Positions 22,336-33,162 of a stretch of 64,000 nt of DNA are shown in pieces (within the stretch, counting starts at the first letter, position 1; every line of letters begins with the position of its first letter). The translations under genes were made by a program, and so were the position numbers. Source of the stretch: Ceratorhiza oryzae-sativae (Eukaryota; Basidiomycota; Agaricomycetes; Cantharellales; Ceratobasidiaceae); NCBI GenBank assembly GCA_030998015.1, contig JARWMV010000250.1:620001-684000 (forward strand), written 5' to 3'. The notes below the pieces were generated by a model. That model saw only the letters and a list, made by a program, of their open reading frames with translations. It was not told the origin of the DNA and did not search any database.

Positions 22336-23723
22336 TTGCGGGTCTTCCGGAGTATTCTCCTTGGGAGGCGGCGGCGCTTCCGAGTACGGGCGAGGATATG
22401 GGTACGGAGCTGGAACCGGACCCGGGCCTGGGGTGAATGGTGCACCCGCACTAAACGGTGTCGCGCTCCCAGGCGAGAAGGGAGGCTGCCCAAAGGGCGA
22501 GGGTGTACCCGCGCTAATAGGCGTGTAGGGCGTGCCCGCTGCCGGAGGTGGATAAGGCGCTCCGTTGGTCGGTGGAGGGTAAGGAGCGCCATTAGGAGAG
22601 AACGGAGCAGCGCCGTTGACGGGAGGAGGGGGAAAGGGAGCGCCGTTTGCGCCCGGCGAGAACTGGGGGACGTTGTTAGGCGGAGGGGGAAACGAGAGAG
22701 GCCCGGGGGGCGGGAACGGCTGGGTGGCCGTGACCGGGCTCGCGACTTGGTCGACGGCGGCGCCAGGCGGAGGCGGAGGCGGGGGATACGACCCAGGGCG
22801 CATCACGTAGTACGCATGGGGTGGGTACATGGGCGGGTAGTGTGCTGGCGCCGGAGGAGGCGGACCGGAAAAGTACGACGGCTGGGGGTGGTAGAACATG
22901 CACGATGAGCCATAGCGGCACACGGGGAAGTACCTAGAGTGCGAAAAATGGTGAGCACGTCGGAAAAAGAAGCGCTGGCATCGCGTAAGGGGGGCGCATC
23001 TCGGCATGTGATGGGGCTGATACGAGGGGGGGGGGAGCACACTTACCGGCACGGAATAGTGCGTGCAATGTCTGCCGGGGGGAGGTTCGGGACGCCGTTC
23101 GAGTTGCCCTCGCCGGCGGGCTGGAAGCTCGGGACCGGGGGCTGGCCCTCGGGTGGCGGCGGGGGCATCGGGTAGCCGTACGGCGGGTACGGGCCCTCGT
23201 GTCCGTGCGGCGGTGGGTAGTAGTAGGGCATCCCGGGGTTGAACGGCGCGTTGGGGTCGGTGGGCGGTGGTGGGTAGGCGTCCTGGGGCGCCGACTGCTT
23301 TGGCTGGAGCAGGGCTAGCATCTCTGGGTCGGTCGTGAACGAGTCGGGGCGGCCGTCGTTGGACGCGTGGAGAGGGTCTGCGCCTGATGGATGGATGGAT
23401 AGCGATGAGCAGGGGGGTCAGCACAGGGCAAGGCGACGGACCAGCAGCAAGCAGGGCCTTGACGACGTCCTTGTGGCCGTTCTTGACAGCGAGGATGAGC
23501 GGGGTGGTGCCGGTCTGGTCTGGTAACGTGGCAGGAGCGAAATGAATTTGGAGGTCAGCGCCAGCACAAGCCCCAGCAAGCAGATCGTGCCACCCAGATC
23601 CAGCCCGTCACCGCCAGACTCACCCTGGATCTCCACATCGACGCCCGCCGCGCCCAGCAGCCGCTGCACCTCGTCCACGTCCTGCGTCGCGCTCGCACAC
23701 GCTTGCCACAGTGCAGACACCAT
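21562..23723 (-). CDS. Ankyrin-repeat plus tandem CCCH zinc-finger protein
   Basis: Six exons: 23723-23624, 23519-23442, 23383-23047, 22933-22130, 22077-21693, 21639-21562; 593 residues, frame closes. The N-terminus has one or two ankyrin repeats (GTTPLILAVKNGHKDVVKAL). A first CCCH finger (C-x5-C-x5-C-x3-H, CRYFPVCRYGSSCMFYH) is assembled across the exon 3/4 border. About 220 residues of Pro/Gly/Ala repeats (NGAPYPPP-like units) and a Gln run (CAG codons near 22310-22335) follow. The second finger (C-x7-C-x5-C-x3-H, CLFFPSGRCRNGDECRFPH) is split by the intron at 22129-22078. Such proteins bind RNA and often control mRNA decay or translation; the exact target is unknown. Both fingers need splicing to form, which supports the intron model. 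Confidence 0.87.
22300..22335 (-). repeat. CAG/CTG triplet run coding polyglutamine
   Basis: A run of CTG/TTG triplets on the plus strand encodes about 10-12 consecutive Gln residues in the CCCH protein. Such runs change length easily between strains. Confidence 0.8.
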
Positions 23724-24459
23724 ATCAGCCGTCGGTTGTTGTGTGTGGGTAGTAAGAGTCGAGGATGGCGGAGATAGTCGAACGTCGCTCTTAAAAAAGT
23801 TTACTTGCCAATAATTTTTGCGCGTGTTGCGGGGTCACCTCTCACGTGTATCCGGACCCCAGCCCTGAAATCTTCCAATTCGCAACACTCTTGCTATGCT
23901 CACGCCGCATACCCCTGTCTGATCCAGGCAGCCCTGCTCGGCGACGCGCGCGCTCGCCCAGCGCAACCCACGTGATCCTTCTACCCGCCGTCGCTGGCGT
24001 CCAGAACGCCGACCGTGCGATGTATTTGATCCTATCACGCTTACTTGCATCGGATGACAGATCACCGTACGGATGATTCGGGCGACACGCATGCAATGAC
24101 ATGTCCTTGTATGCGTGGGTGCGGCTTGTGGTACTGGCCAGCAGCACCCCCAAGTGGTCGCGGTGCGATCCGTACAGAAAGCTCCTATACTTTCTCAATC
24201 GTAGCCTGAAGGGCAATTGGTGCATGTGTTTTCACGACATTTGTCATGTTTCAGCACTGTCCGACGGGTGCCCGAGTATTTCATTTGTGAAACGTGGCTA
24301 CCCAACAAATCCATTCGCAACGGCAGCGTCACATAAACCAAGCCGAACAGCATCGGGCATGTACTTTACCAGATTAATCACTATGTGTACGTGGTCAGAT
24401 TATCAAGACGGCAGATCATAGCCACCGCTTCGTGATTACGTCGAATGATGCTCGTCTTG
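23724..24459. other. Intergenic region upstream of the CCCH gene
   Basis: This includes the promoter side of the minus-strand CCCH gene. A 127-codon minus-strand frame (23842-24225) has no recognisable domain and no support from splice signals. I see nothing else. Confidence 0.4.
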
Positions 24460-25726
24460 CTATGCACCACGAAACCGACTGCAGGTCCTGCTTCGGTCAC
24501 ATATCCATACCTTTAGCAAGCGCGGCAAGTCGGGGAAATCATAACGAACAACACCTACTTGCCTTTCCACCTGCTCGTATAAATCAACCAATTTGCTAAA
24601 GATTTGGTCAACCTTGGCATGTCGATTTTTTAACAAGGGCGTTCTGCAGGCATTGCACAATGGAAACAGGCCTCTTGCACCGGGGTCGAGCCCCGAGCTT
24701 GCGGGTGCCAAACAAATCGCGGCATGTCTCGTAATTAGTTCATGGAGAGCATTAACGCCAGCCAAAAACAATTTTGAATCAAATTCTTTCAGCAGTTCCT
24801 TGCCGACTTCTTTCCTCATGTGGTTGATGTTTTCCATGCATCGACCAGAACATGTAATCAGCCCCGTACTGCATTCGCGTATGCTGGGTGAGTCTTCCAT
24901 CCAAGAGTAGTCTATTACCTTTGGAAGCAGTGTCAGGCCGACCTGCACAGCAAACAGGGCAGCGCGTTCGTCCTGGGTAAGTAGTCCAGTCCACATCGAG
25001 GATTGATATCCCGCTTAAGGGATACCACTTGGCCAAATATTGAGCGTTCTTCTTCATGTAGCGCCGAGTTTCGGTAGAAGTTGCCTATCATGCTACGCTG
25101 ATAATATGCCCTTTGGCCTCCTGCTAAACCAAGCACACTTTGGCTTTCACCATATTCGCCAACAATCGTGAACCCAAGGAAAGTACGGATGATACGAGAG
25201 AGGGGAGCCTCCTTTATGAGCTTTGCGTATCGAAGGCCTTGCAGTAGTCGGGAATGGCCCCACGTCAAGTAATAGAGAGCATGTGAAGAGCCTATCATTT
25301 GTCTCAACCGGTTTAGAGCCCAATATTCGGTGTTTTTAGTGCCCAAATGATGGGAAACGATGGGGACATCCACGTAGGATTGGCATGCGCTGGCCTTAGA
25401 TTTGCACTTTCTTGCCTTCCCTTCGAAAAGTAGCCTGAGCTCTGGGTCAACAGGGATTCACATGAAAGATATGAGCAGCCAACAAGTGGGCATGAAGAGG
25501 CTAATTACCTTGCATAGAATAGAAAAAGAAAGTTGCTGAACTGATCAGGTTTGAATCCATGTAGCTTGAGAGGGTTATCGTCACTCGTTCCTTGGACAGG
25601 CATACTCAAGAAAAACTTGAGGTGTAGTGAAACCGGGAGTGTAGTAATGGTATAATGACATGTATTTACATATAATGCTCTGTCATTGTGCCATTGTACT
25701 GGTCTCATTAGGTGTAATAGCACCAT
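24460..25726 (-). pseudogene. Broken gene: BTB-like fragment joined to an unassigned helical protein
   Basis: Reading leftward, 25726-25511 ends in DDNPLKLHGFKPDQFSNFLF, which resembles the middle of a fungal BTB/POZ domain. A GT-AG intron (about 25510-25432) leads into a frame running 25431-25010 (EYWALNRLRQMIGSSHALYY and YYQRSMIGNFYRNSALHEEE are the best conserved-looking parts). The frame then must change to reach DERAALFAVQVGLTLLPKVI and the C-terminal 170 residues, ending at 24460. Either a 60-nt intron (GTGGTA...ACCCAG) or loss of one base near 24975 would explain the change. No ATG with a convincing upstream region is visible. The protein family of the main part is not known to me. Confidence 0.4.
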
Positions 25727-27269
25727 TACTACACCCTGTTTTCATTACCCCCCCTTACCTGTAGTTACATCCCACCCTCACAAGTTTTTCCTGAGGTCTG
25801 ACGGTGCGGCCAGGTTTGATTACATCTGCCGGGTGACAATGCGATGCAGTAATACCAGACTTCAGCCCACCCTTTTGATAAAACACCACGCATACACAAG
25901 GGCAAATACGTACCACTAATGTGTAGGATCGGCTTAGGTGTAAAATATGGTCTTTCGAGCAAGCAGAGGTATCCATATTGCCGGATACTGCAGTTTCCCC
26001 TCAAAATAAAGTTACACATGCGGACCGGCACTCAATGGTGTTGCCTATTGCCATCTAGCCAAGCCTTATAATCGCCTAGCAATTTGTAGTGAGAATGAGG
26101 TCGTCCACTCTCAGATGCCCCAATTGCTCTCAAAATAATAGCCGAACTCGGAGTACGTAGTTATACAAAACACAGTCAATGAAAACAACAACTGGACCCC
26201 AACAGACCACGACCACCATGTCTTCTCTTATTTCGATCAGCAATTCTACGTTTGATAATAGCGCCACTCAGCATGTAGAAAGTAGCATGACTGAAATATC
26301 AGAATCCCAGGCTTCTGAAGCTGACCTGAAAATACCCCCCGGCAGCCTGTGCCCGGTAACCCTGAGCGAATAGTGCTTTGTGTACTGCGACGTATTGAAT
26401 CCAGAAACATACCCAAATGCGATTGATCACTGAAATGGTTTTCTCTCGAAATATAATAACGTTAATCAAGTTCTCTTACTTCATGTCCAAGCTGGGTATC
26501 TCGAATGAAACCCTGGTCCGGGATTCCACATGCAACCGGATGATTTGTAGGTGTCAAGACATCTATATTTTTGTCCAAATTAACAATGAATGCGAAATTA
26601 GTAACTAAGGAGCTTTGCGAGGGATTTAAGCGTGGCGACTGGGGGCTTGTGCCAGAGGAACGAACCATCAGCGATATCCTGGGAAACACCATGTATAGTC
26701 GTTTCATGTCGACCCATACTGCATACGACGAGGTGTTTCTGTCTGCTGGAGTGCAAACGAATACAACTGACAGGTTCTTTCTACATTGATGGTTTCTGAA
26801 GAGCCTTACCCACACCGTGTAGTAGACCTCCGCAAGCACTCTCAGCCCGAAGGCTCATCGCATCTTCCAATCAAGTTTGGGATGCTGGTACGCTCACATG
26901 TCCATCCGTGTGTCGTAGTTTGCGACGTGGCCTAAAAGGTCGCAGCGCAGAGCTATGGTTTATCAGTGGCACGACCTAAAGGTATAGGGTCAAACGAGAA
27001 CTCTGAAGCCACTGGGTCTCAAAACGAGCTTAGTTCTGATCTCTACGTTTGCAGTAGCATACTCAACAGATGGCTCCATGACGGACCGCCAATGTATTTT
27101 CAAAGACCCGCTCCCCGCCCAAGTACTCCGATGTCCGATACGATATCATGGGACGGGTCTGGCATCTTTGAAGAGGGTCTGTGTCTCCCGATGAGGGGGG
27201 AAAGTTGCTTGACGTTTCAAGCCGGAAGTGCAAATATTTGGCTAAGCGCCAAGATATTAATTCTTGGAC
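25727..27269. other. Fragmentary region, possible BTB leader at 26219-26434
   Basis: On the plus strand an ATG at 26219 opens a Ser/Thr-rich leader (MSSLISISNSTFDNSATQ). After a run of six C bases (26335-26340) it falls out of frame with a following segment, NPERIVLCVLRRIE, that looks coding. A seventh C would join them. The leader style resembles N-termini of fungal BTB proteins, but no BTB fold follows on this strand. 26586-26790 has another open frame without a recognisable domain. Treat all of this as relics. Confidence 0.3.
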
Positions 27270-27315
27270 TGGGGGTCGGCACCCGAAGGGTGCCGTGCCT
27301 GTGTATTACATAAGC
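27270..27315 (+). repeat. Left terminal inverted repeat with internal hairpin
   Basis: TGGGGGTCGGCACCCGAAGG... matches the complement of 30788-30833 at 44 of 46 positions. Inside it, CGGCACCC-GAA-GGGTGCCG is a perfect 8-bp stem with a 3-base loop. Confidence 0.9.
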
Positions 27316-27753
27316 GGATCTGATCCATGAAATGGTACCAGAATTGACCCCCTTAGCTCTTTGCGAATTGTTAAGTTAAAGACTCTGGAATAGGCAGAAT
27401 AGACTCGTGTCGCATCTGTATGATTGACCTTCAAGCCAGTTTAGTGATTTTCTGCGTGGTTCTGAAACTACAAGTTGGGCCCTATAGAGTACTTCCACAC
27501 CAGAGCTGAAGTGAACAAACAAAATCTAAGGCATTATTTGAGAACTATACAAATGATCAACGGTCAAATATCTTGACTGCTTTATATACAGGAGGTGGAG
27601 CACTAAGGCATATACTCCGCAATCTTATTTGCTGTGGCTTGTTTGGCAACACAGATTGGCAATGGCCAATGTGCCACCATCATTCAGTTTCCTGTGGCTA
27701 ACCAAAATATAGCATAATATCAGCTGTTACAGAATTCCCTCAAAATTTCAGGC

Positions 27754-30614
27754 ATGACCAAAGAGGTACCTACGGCTCTCAGGTGTGGTAGAAAGGGCCA
27801 ATCAGCAAACCAGCGTGTCTCCCTGGGGGTGGTGAATACTACTGCTGCAATAGGGGACATTTCAAAGGTATGCACACTGTTACAGCTAAATCTAAGACCA
27901 TTTCTTCACATAAGGACTCTTGTTGTTACAAAAGAATACACCAGGCGAAAAAAGGAATGCGCATATACAAAGTGGACTGTCAAAACTTGTCTCAAAGCTG
28001 CAGAAAAAGAACTGTTCTCTAGCTGCTTGTAATCAACATGAGCTTGCACAGAAACACAAACTTAGCTGGGTTGTCAGGTGAACGAAGGTAGCAGCTCGGA
28101 GGCTTGTCAAAGAGAAGCAAAAACTAGTCTTGAGTATCAAGAAACTCTCAAATCAGCTAGAAACGCGCGACATAGCTACAAAAACAAAGAATACACATCA
28201 TAATCAAGTATTGAATTGTGTTATCAAGTCTAAAACATCTTGGAAGAAGCGTGCTTACACTGTGGAAGAATCCCATTGGTACTTGCTTGCGAAGCAGCGT
28301 GGCTTGACTGGTTCACAGCGCAGCTTTAAATTAAAGCCAGGTGTTGCATATAGTAATTCAATTTGCAGCCTGTCACGTCGCCTAGTCATGTCTGGAGTCG
28401 CTGCTACTCAGGTTCCGAAAGTGATTAGAATGTGTGCTCAGGCTTTTGGCATCACTATCAGTAAATTACCTTCGCCTCAGTCAGTTGGCTGATTTATCCT
28501 CAAGGGAGGTGTGAGTGCCAGAGTTCAAGCTGGGAACATCTTAGCCAATGTGCAGGGTATGTTAGAGATGTATATAGTGTTCAGTGCACTGACAAAACTA
28601 TTCAGGAGTCACAACCAGTATGGATTCGACTTCACAACGTGGTGTCAACTTCAGTAGCCTGCATATAATGGCCAATTCGGCGAACTCTCATCAACAGCTT
28701 TACCTTGCAGTCGAATCAACAATTGACCATACTAGCAAAACACAGGTCGAGGTCTTACAGAAACAGCTACAAGGTCTATGCAGTACAGTCAAGCATGCTC
28801 CAAAAAGCGAATCAAGCCCAGCACTTCCCTTCAGTGCACAAGATATTGCACGAAAGCTCTATGGATCTAATGGAGATCATGCTAACGATCAGATCAAAGT
28901 GGCTTGATTACAAAGGCTCTGGAAGACTAACTCTTGGATAGAGCAACTAGGTGAAACTGCGTGGTCGAATCTTAGCACTGATGACTTAAATGTTGTTTAC
29001 AAGCTGATACAATCGAAATCTGAAGATTCAGCTGGGGGTGTTTTGGCTTTTGATCACTTGATGTCTGCTACTCAAGATGTTCTGCACTTGGCTGAACAAT
29101 ATAAATATGTTTACCAGCTTGGGGAGACAGCATTTACTCAGTCCTCCCCCATTCTTCAACACAACATGACTTGTGTAGTACAAGGCGGATGCTGCATGCA
29201 CAAGGACATGAATGCAGTGAAAGGGGGGGCTTCTGCTATGTCAACATTCTGGAAGGAGAACAAAAATCTACCACAGCCTACAATCCTTTACAACAAGGAT
29301 AACAACGCAGTAATGACACTAATAGATCACTCGCCTGAGATGTCACTTATTGAGCAGCGCACTATCTCTGTCTCCGAAGCTGGGGCCATCAAGCTCTGTA
29401 GCCTTTCAGGTGTGGCATTCAATCACAAAGACGACAAGAAAGGCCACCAAGATGGCCATGCATATTGGTTCGAGGCAAAATATGGTTGATCGCATCGCTT
29501 CCCGGATACAAGCAATGTACGGTATAGCTCATTTATTGATGCTTCAACCGAACTCTGTGCTTTCCATGGCGCATATATCGACTATATGGAGCACGTTCGC
29601 TGTAAAAAAGCGTCAGGAGTCCTTAATCACCTCGAACAAAACATCCTTAAAGCATTGAAGTGTCCGGCGACACTTGCAGAGCTCATCGTTATTGCCCTAT
29701 ATGGGCAGGTCATCTCAAAGCCCTATATGCGACTAGTTCACATAGCAACTGCCCAAGGCAAAGGCATCGCTGAACTGGCTCCCTTACACGCCCTTGTACA
29801 GACCCACCTTGAAGCACTGATCAATAATCCACTACTGCTGTTGGCGCCTACTGCTCTAGCAGCTACAGCTACTCTAGACGGGTGCGAATGGGAAGATCCC
29901 GAGGTCATAGATGCGCTACGTATGCATGAATCTATGTTGCCTTACCTTTCCGATCTGTTTGTTGTGTTTTGCTGTGGGGCCTTACAAACTTGGGTCCGTT
30001 TTACAGAGGAGTTCTTACCTGGTGGTCCACTAGATCTATTGACTCCAGAGCAGAGCGAGAGAGCATTTATGCCTCCAACAAACGATGCTAACGAGGGCGC
30101 ACTTGGCACATGGCGCATTTGGATACGTCGATTCCCCTGCTTAGCTCTACATCGATTCAACGCCTTGATTATCAATCGAGCAAATGGCACCGAGCGATAC
30201 ATGGAGGAGAATTTTACTCCTGAGCAACATGTATGGATCAAATCGGAGGCACGACGATTGGACGAATCAAAAATAGAGGGAAACCGAAAGGCGGAACTAG
30301 TCCTTGCAGCAACGCAGGACGCTGAGCGGAACAGCCAGCTCTTAACGCAACGCGCCGACAAGCGAAGGAAACGCGAAGAATATGCTCATGCCATTCGGTT
30401 AGAGCTCGATCAAGATAAAATCTCGTCTCTGAAGGTATCGGAGCTTGATGATCAGCTCAAAGCTTACAGAAACCACACCAAAAATCGGCAAAGCTTTCCG
30501 GCTACCAGCAAGCTGAAGGCCGTGGAGAAGAAGGCTTTGGTTTCGAGGCTTGCTTTTGAGTATTCCCATGCTTTACCGAGCTCTGAAACAGATTTGTCGA
30601 GCAAGTCCGTATGA
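27754..30614 (+). pseudogene. Transposase of the 3.6-kb DNA transposon, with in-frame TGA stops
   Basis: Coding sequence can be followed from at least 28025 to a stop at 30614. One intron at 28557-28605 (GTATGT...TTCAG) changes the frame correctly. Motifs fit an RNase H-fold transposase: an early Asp in TTSMDSTSQRG (about 28608-28640), a CxxH (GGCCMHKDMN, 29184-29213) and a late Glu in TNDANEGALG (about 30079-30108). A CxxH before the last acidic residue is seen in several eukaryotic transposase superfamilies. Before the first Asp the protein is basic and helical and may bind DNA; the C-terminal 120 residues are highly charged. In-frame TGA codons at 28079, 28490, 28905 and 29487 break it; flanking residues suggest that Arg (CGA) or Trp (TGG) codons were lost. 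The catalytic assignment is inference. Confidence 0.7.
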
Positions 30615-30787
30615 CGGTGATCAATGTATTATTTCACGAGCAATTGTAATTCAAGTATCTTAATTATTGAGCTCTAGGTTCTACTGGGATACCAATGAAA
30701 AGTATCAGGTATCATTTAGGAGACTATTATACAAAACGCCGTCGTATCTGCGCGGTCTGACTGAGTACCACTTTTTCGACCAAAATG

Positions 30788-30833
30788 GCTTATGTAATCC
30801 ACAGGCACGTCACCCTTCGGGTGCCGACCCCCA
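30788..30833 (-). repeat. Right terminal inverted repeat with imperfect hairpin
   Basis: Complement of the left repeat with two mismatches. One mismatch falls in the hairpin stem (CGTCACCC facing GGGTGCCG), so the right stem has one unpaired position. It is followed by the CTTGGAC duplicate at 30834. Confidence 0.9.
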
Positions 30834-30840
30834 CTTGGAC

Positions 30841-31420
30841 GGAGAAAGTTCAAGCCTGAACAGACTCGATGGAGTAAATCTTGGGAACAACTGGCGTAGT
30901 CCAGTTTGTCGAAATGTTTCGGATGTTCGTGACTTCCGTGTATATTTATATTTCTCCTTTTCTCTTTTCAGCGACTTTTCTGATTCCTCGGGTATTGATG
31001 CCCTATACTATCTGGTCTGCTTGTGGTCCTGGCTAAAGATCTCATGGCTTAGTGTGTTCAATTATAACCCGGTCGCCACGTGATTATTCTGCACACCCTG
31101 TCAATGAATTTATGGATATATGCGCGACGAATCTTGCCGATTGATTGGTTGTATTGTATTCGCCATGGCTATAAATAACAGGATTCAGGCCGCGCGCGGA
31201 TTGCGGATGGGAGCCGCTCGCCGTTTCGCACGTGACGCTCTATAGCAGCCATCTGACGTCAATCTCGCGGAATCAGATCACCCACCTCCACCTTCCGACC
31301 GATGCGTGTGTATAAACACGAAAGATTCGCTCGTTCGTTGCGACTATCATCAGCGTCTGGATACTTTATCTTCGCCGCTAGCTCGAGGCCGACCCTCTTC
31401 AAGGAACATTGATTAGAAAC
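30841..31420. other. Intergenic region upstream of the esterase gene
   Basis: 30841-31080 has a plus-strand open frame without recognisable content; it was continuous with sequence left of 27263 before the transposon landed. 31165-31420 is the probable promoter of the S-formylglutathione hydrolase gene, with a TATAAATA at 31170. Confidence 0.4.
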
Positions 31421-32707
31421 ATGGTTGCAAAGCTTGAACAGGTCCAGCAGAACAAGGCGTTTGGAGGTTTCATTACAAAGTACAAATTCAAGGCATGTGT
31501 AACGCATTTGCGGTAAATGCCTGGAACGATGCTTAGTCTTACATCAACCCATAGTCTGACTCTCTTGGGGGCCTCGATACGCAGTTTAATCTGTTCATAC
31601 CAGAGGGAGCGTCGGCTTCTTCCAAGGTGAGTTGGGCTCTTTGCAAGGCGCGACCCCTACCTGGACTTGTCCTCGATTCTCAGCGCTGCCTCGGCGTGCT
31701 CATTTGTACGATGGACTAAAGCATCTACATATAGACTCCGCTCATCACGTACCTTGCTGGACTGACTTGCAACGAGGATACGGCAGCATGGAAAGCCGGT
31801 CTGCTCTACCCCGCCTCTAAACACTTCATCGCCTTGCTATTCCCTGACACGTCGCCGCGCGGCGCATCGATCGAGGGCGAAGACGCTGATTGGGATTTCG
31901 GAACTGGTGCCGGGTTCTACCTCAACGCATCTTCTCCCAAATGGTCCAAGCATTACAACATGGAGGGGTTTATTCTCGAAGAGCTGCAACAGGTGCTCAA
32001 AGAAGTGGATGCGCTGGATTTGAGCCGACAGAGTATCATGGGTCATTCGATGGGCGGGCATGGTGCCTTGACGCTCTATCTAAAGGGGTTGACGGGTGGA
32101 AAGGAAATTTATAAAGGAGCGAGCGGGTTTGCGCCCATTTTTAATCCTTTGAGATGTCCTTGGGGAGACAAAGCCTTCAAGGGGTATTTGAAGGTGGGCC
32201 GGAGCTTAGCCGTCCAGACGTGACATACAATTCGTCCTTTTGGCAGGGTGGTTTGGACGAGGGCAAAGCGCATGACGCGACCGAATTGATCAAGAAGGCG
32301 GAAGGAAAGAACGTGCATATACTTGCTGACTATGTGCGCCTTACTCTTTCCTTTGCCTTTCTGGTTCTGATTTGTGTATGCAGGGTACGGGAGACAACTT
32401 TTACAAACAAGGCCAACTCTTGCCCGAGGCGTTCGTCGCAGCTGCACAAGGTGCTGGGTTCAGCAAGGCCCAAGTCGATGTTCGAGAGCGGGAAGGATAC
32501 GATCATTCCTACTACTTTGTCAGTGCTTATATGACACAAGATAGAGTTTGGGGGGACTAATTTCGGGGGTTCGGTAGGTCTCGACGTTTGTGCCCGAGCA
32601 CGTTGAATGTGAGTATTCGAGTTCTCGTGGGCTGATATTGGGAAATGCGGTATGACGTTGGATTTTCTTGGGTTTGCGCAGGGCATGCGAAATTACTCAA
32701 GGTGTAG
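31421..32707 (+). CDS. S-formylglutathione hydrolase (esterase D family)
   Basis: Seven exons: 31421-31498, 31555-31626, 31735-32193, 32247-32333, 32384-32518, 32578-32608, 32682-32707; 295 residues, frame closes, usual family length 280-300. The nucleophile Ser lies in GHSMGGHGAL (about residue 149). The Asp is in GTGDNFYKQ and the His in GYDHSYYF, which completes the alpha/beta-hydrolase triad. ITYLAGLTCNE forms the oxyanion region. The enzyme hydrolyses S-formylglutathione to formate and glutathione in the cytosol, the last step of glutathione-dependent formaldehyde removal. The last two coding exons are only 31 and 26 nt. A read-through alternative ending at 32560 would lose the conserved STFVPEHVEWHA end and is unlikely. 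Confidence 0.92.
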
Positions 32708-33162
32708 CAAGGGGGAGTGATGTCATTTGGAGAGGACTGTGGCTGTGGCATGAGTGAAATAAACAAACAACAAATGTAACGAGTGGCAGAATGCTGAGCG
32801 GATGAATAGATGGCCATGGGAGCGGCACGAGGCGATAACCTAGATGAAAGGAAGATTAGCGTGATGTTCGTGTATCGTGCCCCTATCTCGTGTCGGCGGG
32901 CTGGACACCCGAGACGGTCGGCACAAGCGCGAGGAACACGTGGGGTGGGGTGTTTGTTCGTGGAACGCAGCGCGTGTTGCGTCCATCAACCAGGTCCCGG
33001 CGACGACAGCGAGTGCGTACTGTTTTCGGTTGATATTTCCAAGTGCTTGGCTATTTTTTGTTGTTTGTGCTTGGCGCATGACACGGTTTGTTGACAACTC
33101 GCCCAGTCGAACCCACCCACGACCAATCCTTCTGGCCCCGAGAGCCCTTGCGTTCGGATTCG
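32708..33162. other. Intergenic region between the esterase and giant-protein genes
   Basis: 455 bp holding the 3' end of the esterase gene and the 5' region of the next gene. A minus-strand frame (32840-33445) is a shadow of GC-rich coding and leader sequence. Confidence 0.4.

Larger units (their letters stand above)
27270..30833 (+). mobile_element. DNA transposon with 46-bp inverted repeats, family not assigned
   Basis: A 3564-bp element bounded by 46-bp terminal inverted repeats with two mismatches and flanked by a perfect 7-bp direct repeat, CTTGGAC (27263-27269 and 30834-30840). The ends begin TGGGGGTCGGC. It carries one transposase-like gene on the plus strand, interrupted by stops. 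The ends, the target duplication and the cargo agree, so the borders are well supported. The protein belongs to a type that I associate with many unnamed proteins in Agaricomycete genomes. The KDZ (Kyakuja-Dileera-Zisupton) group is one candidate, but I cannot confirm it. Confidence 0.88.

Noticed and set aside
22270..22908. Plus-strand frame rich in Arg/Leu
   Set aside because: Antisense shadow of the Pro/Gln-rich exon of the CCCH gene; no start context or domain.
29942..30361. Minus-strand frame of 139 codons
   Set aside because: Antisense to the transposase frame, which has conserved motifs.
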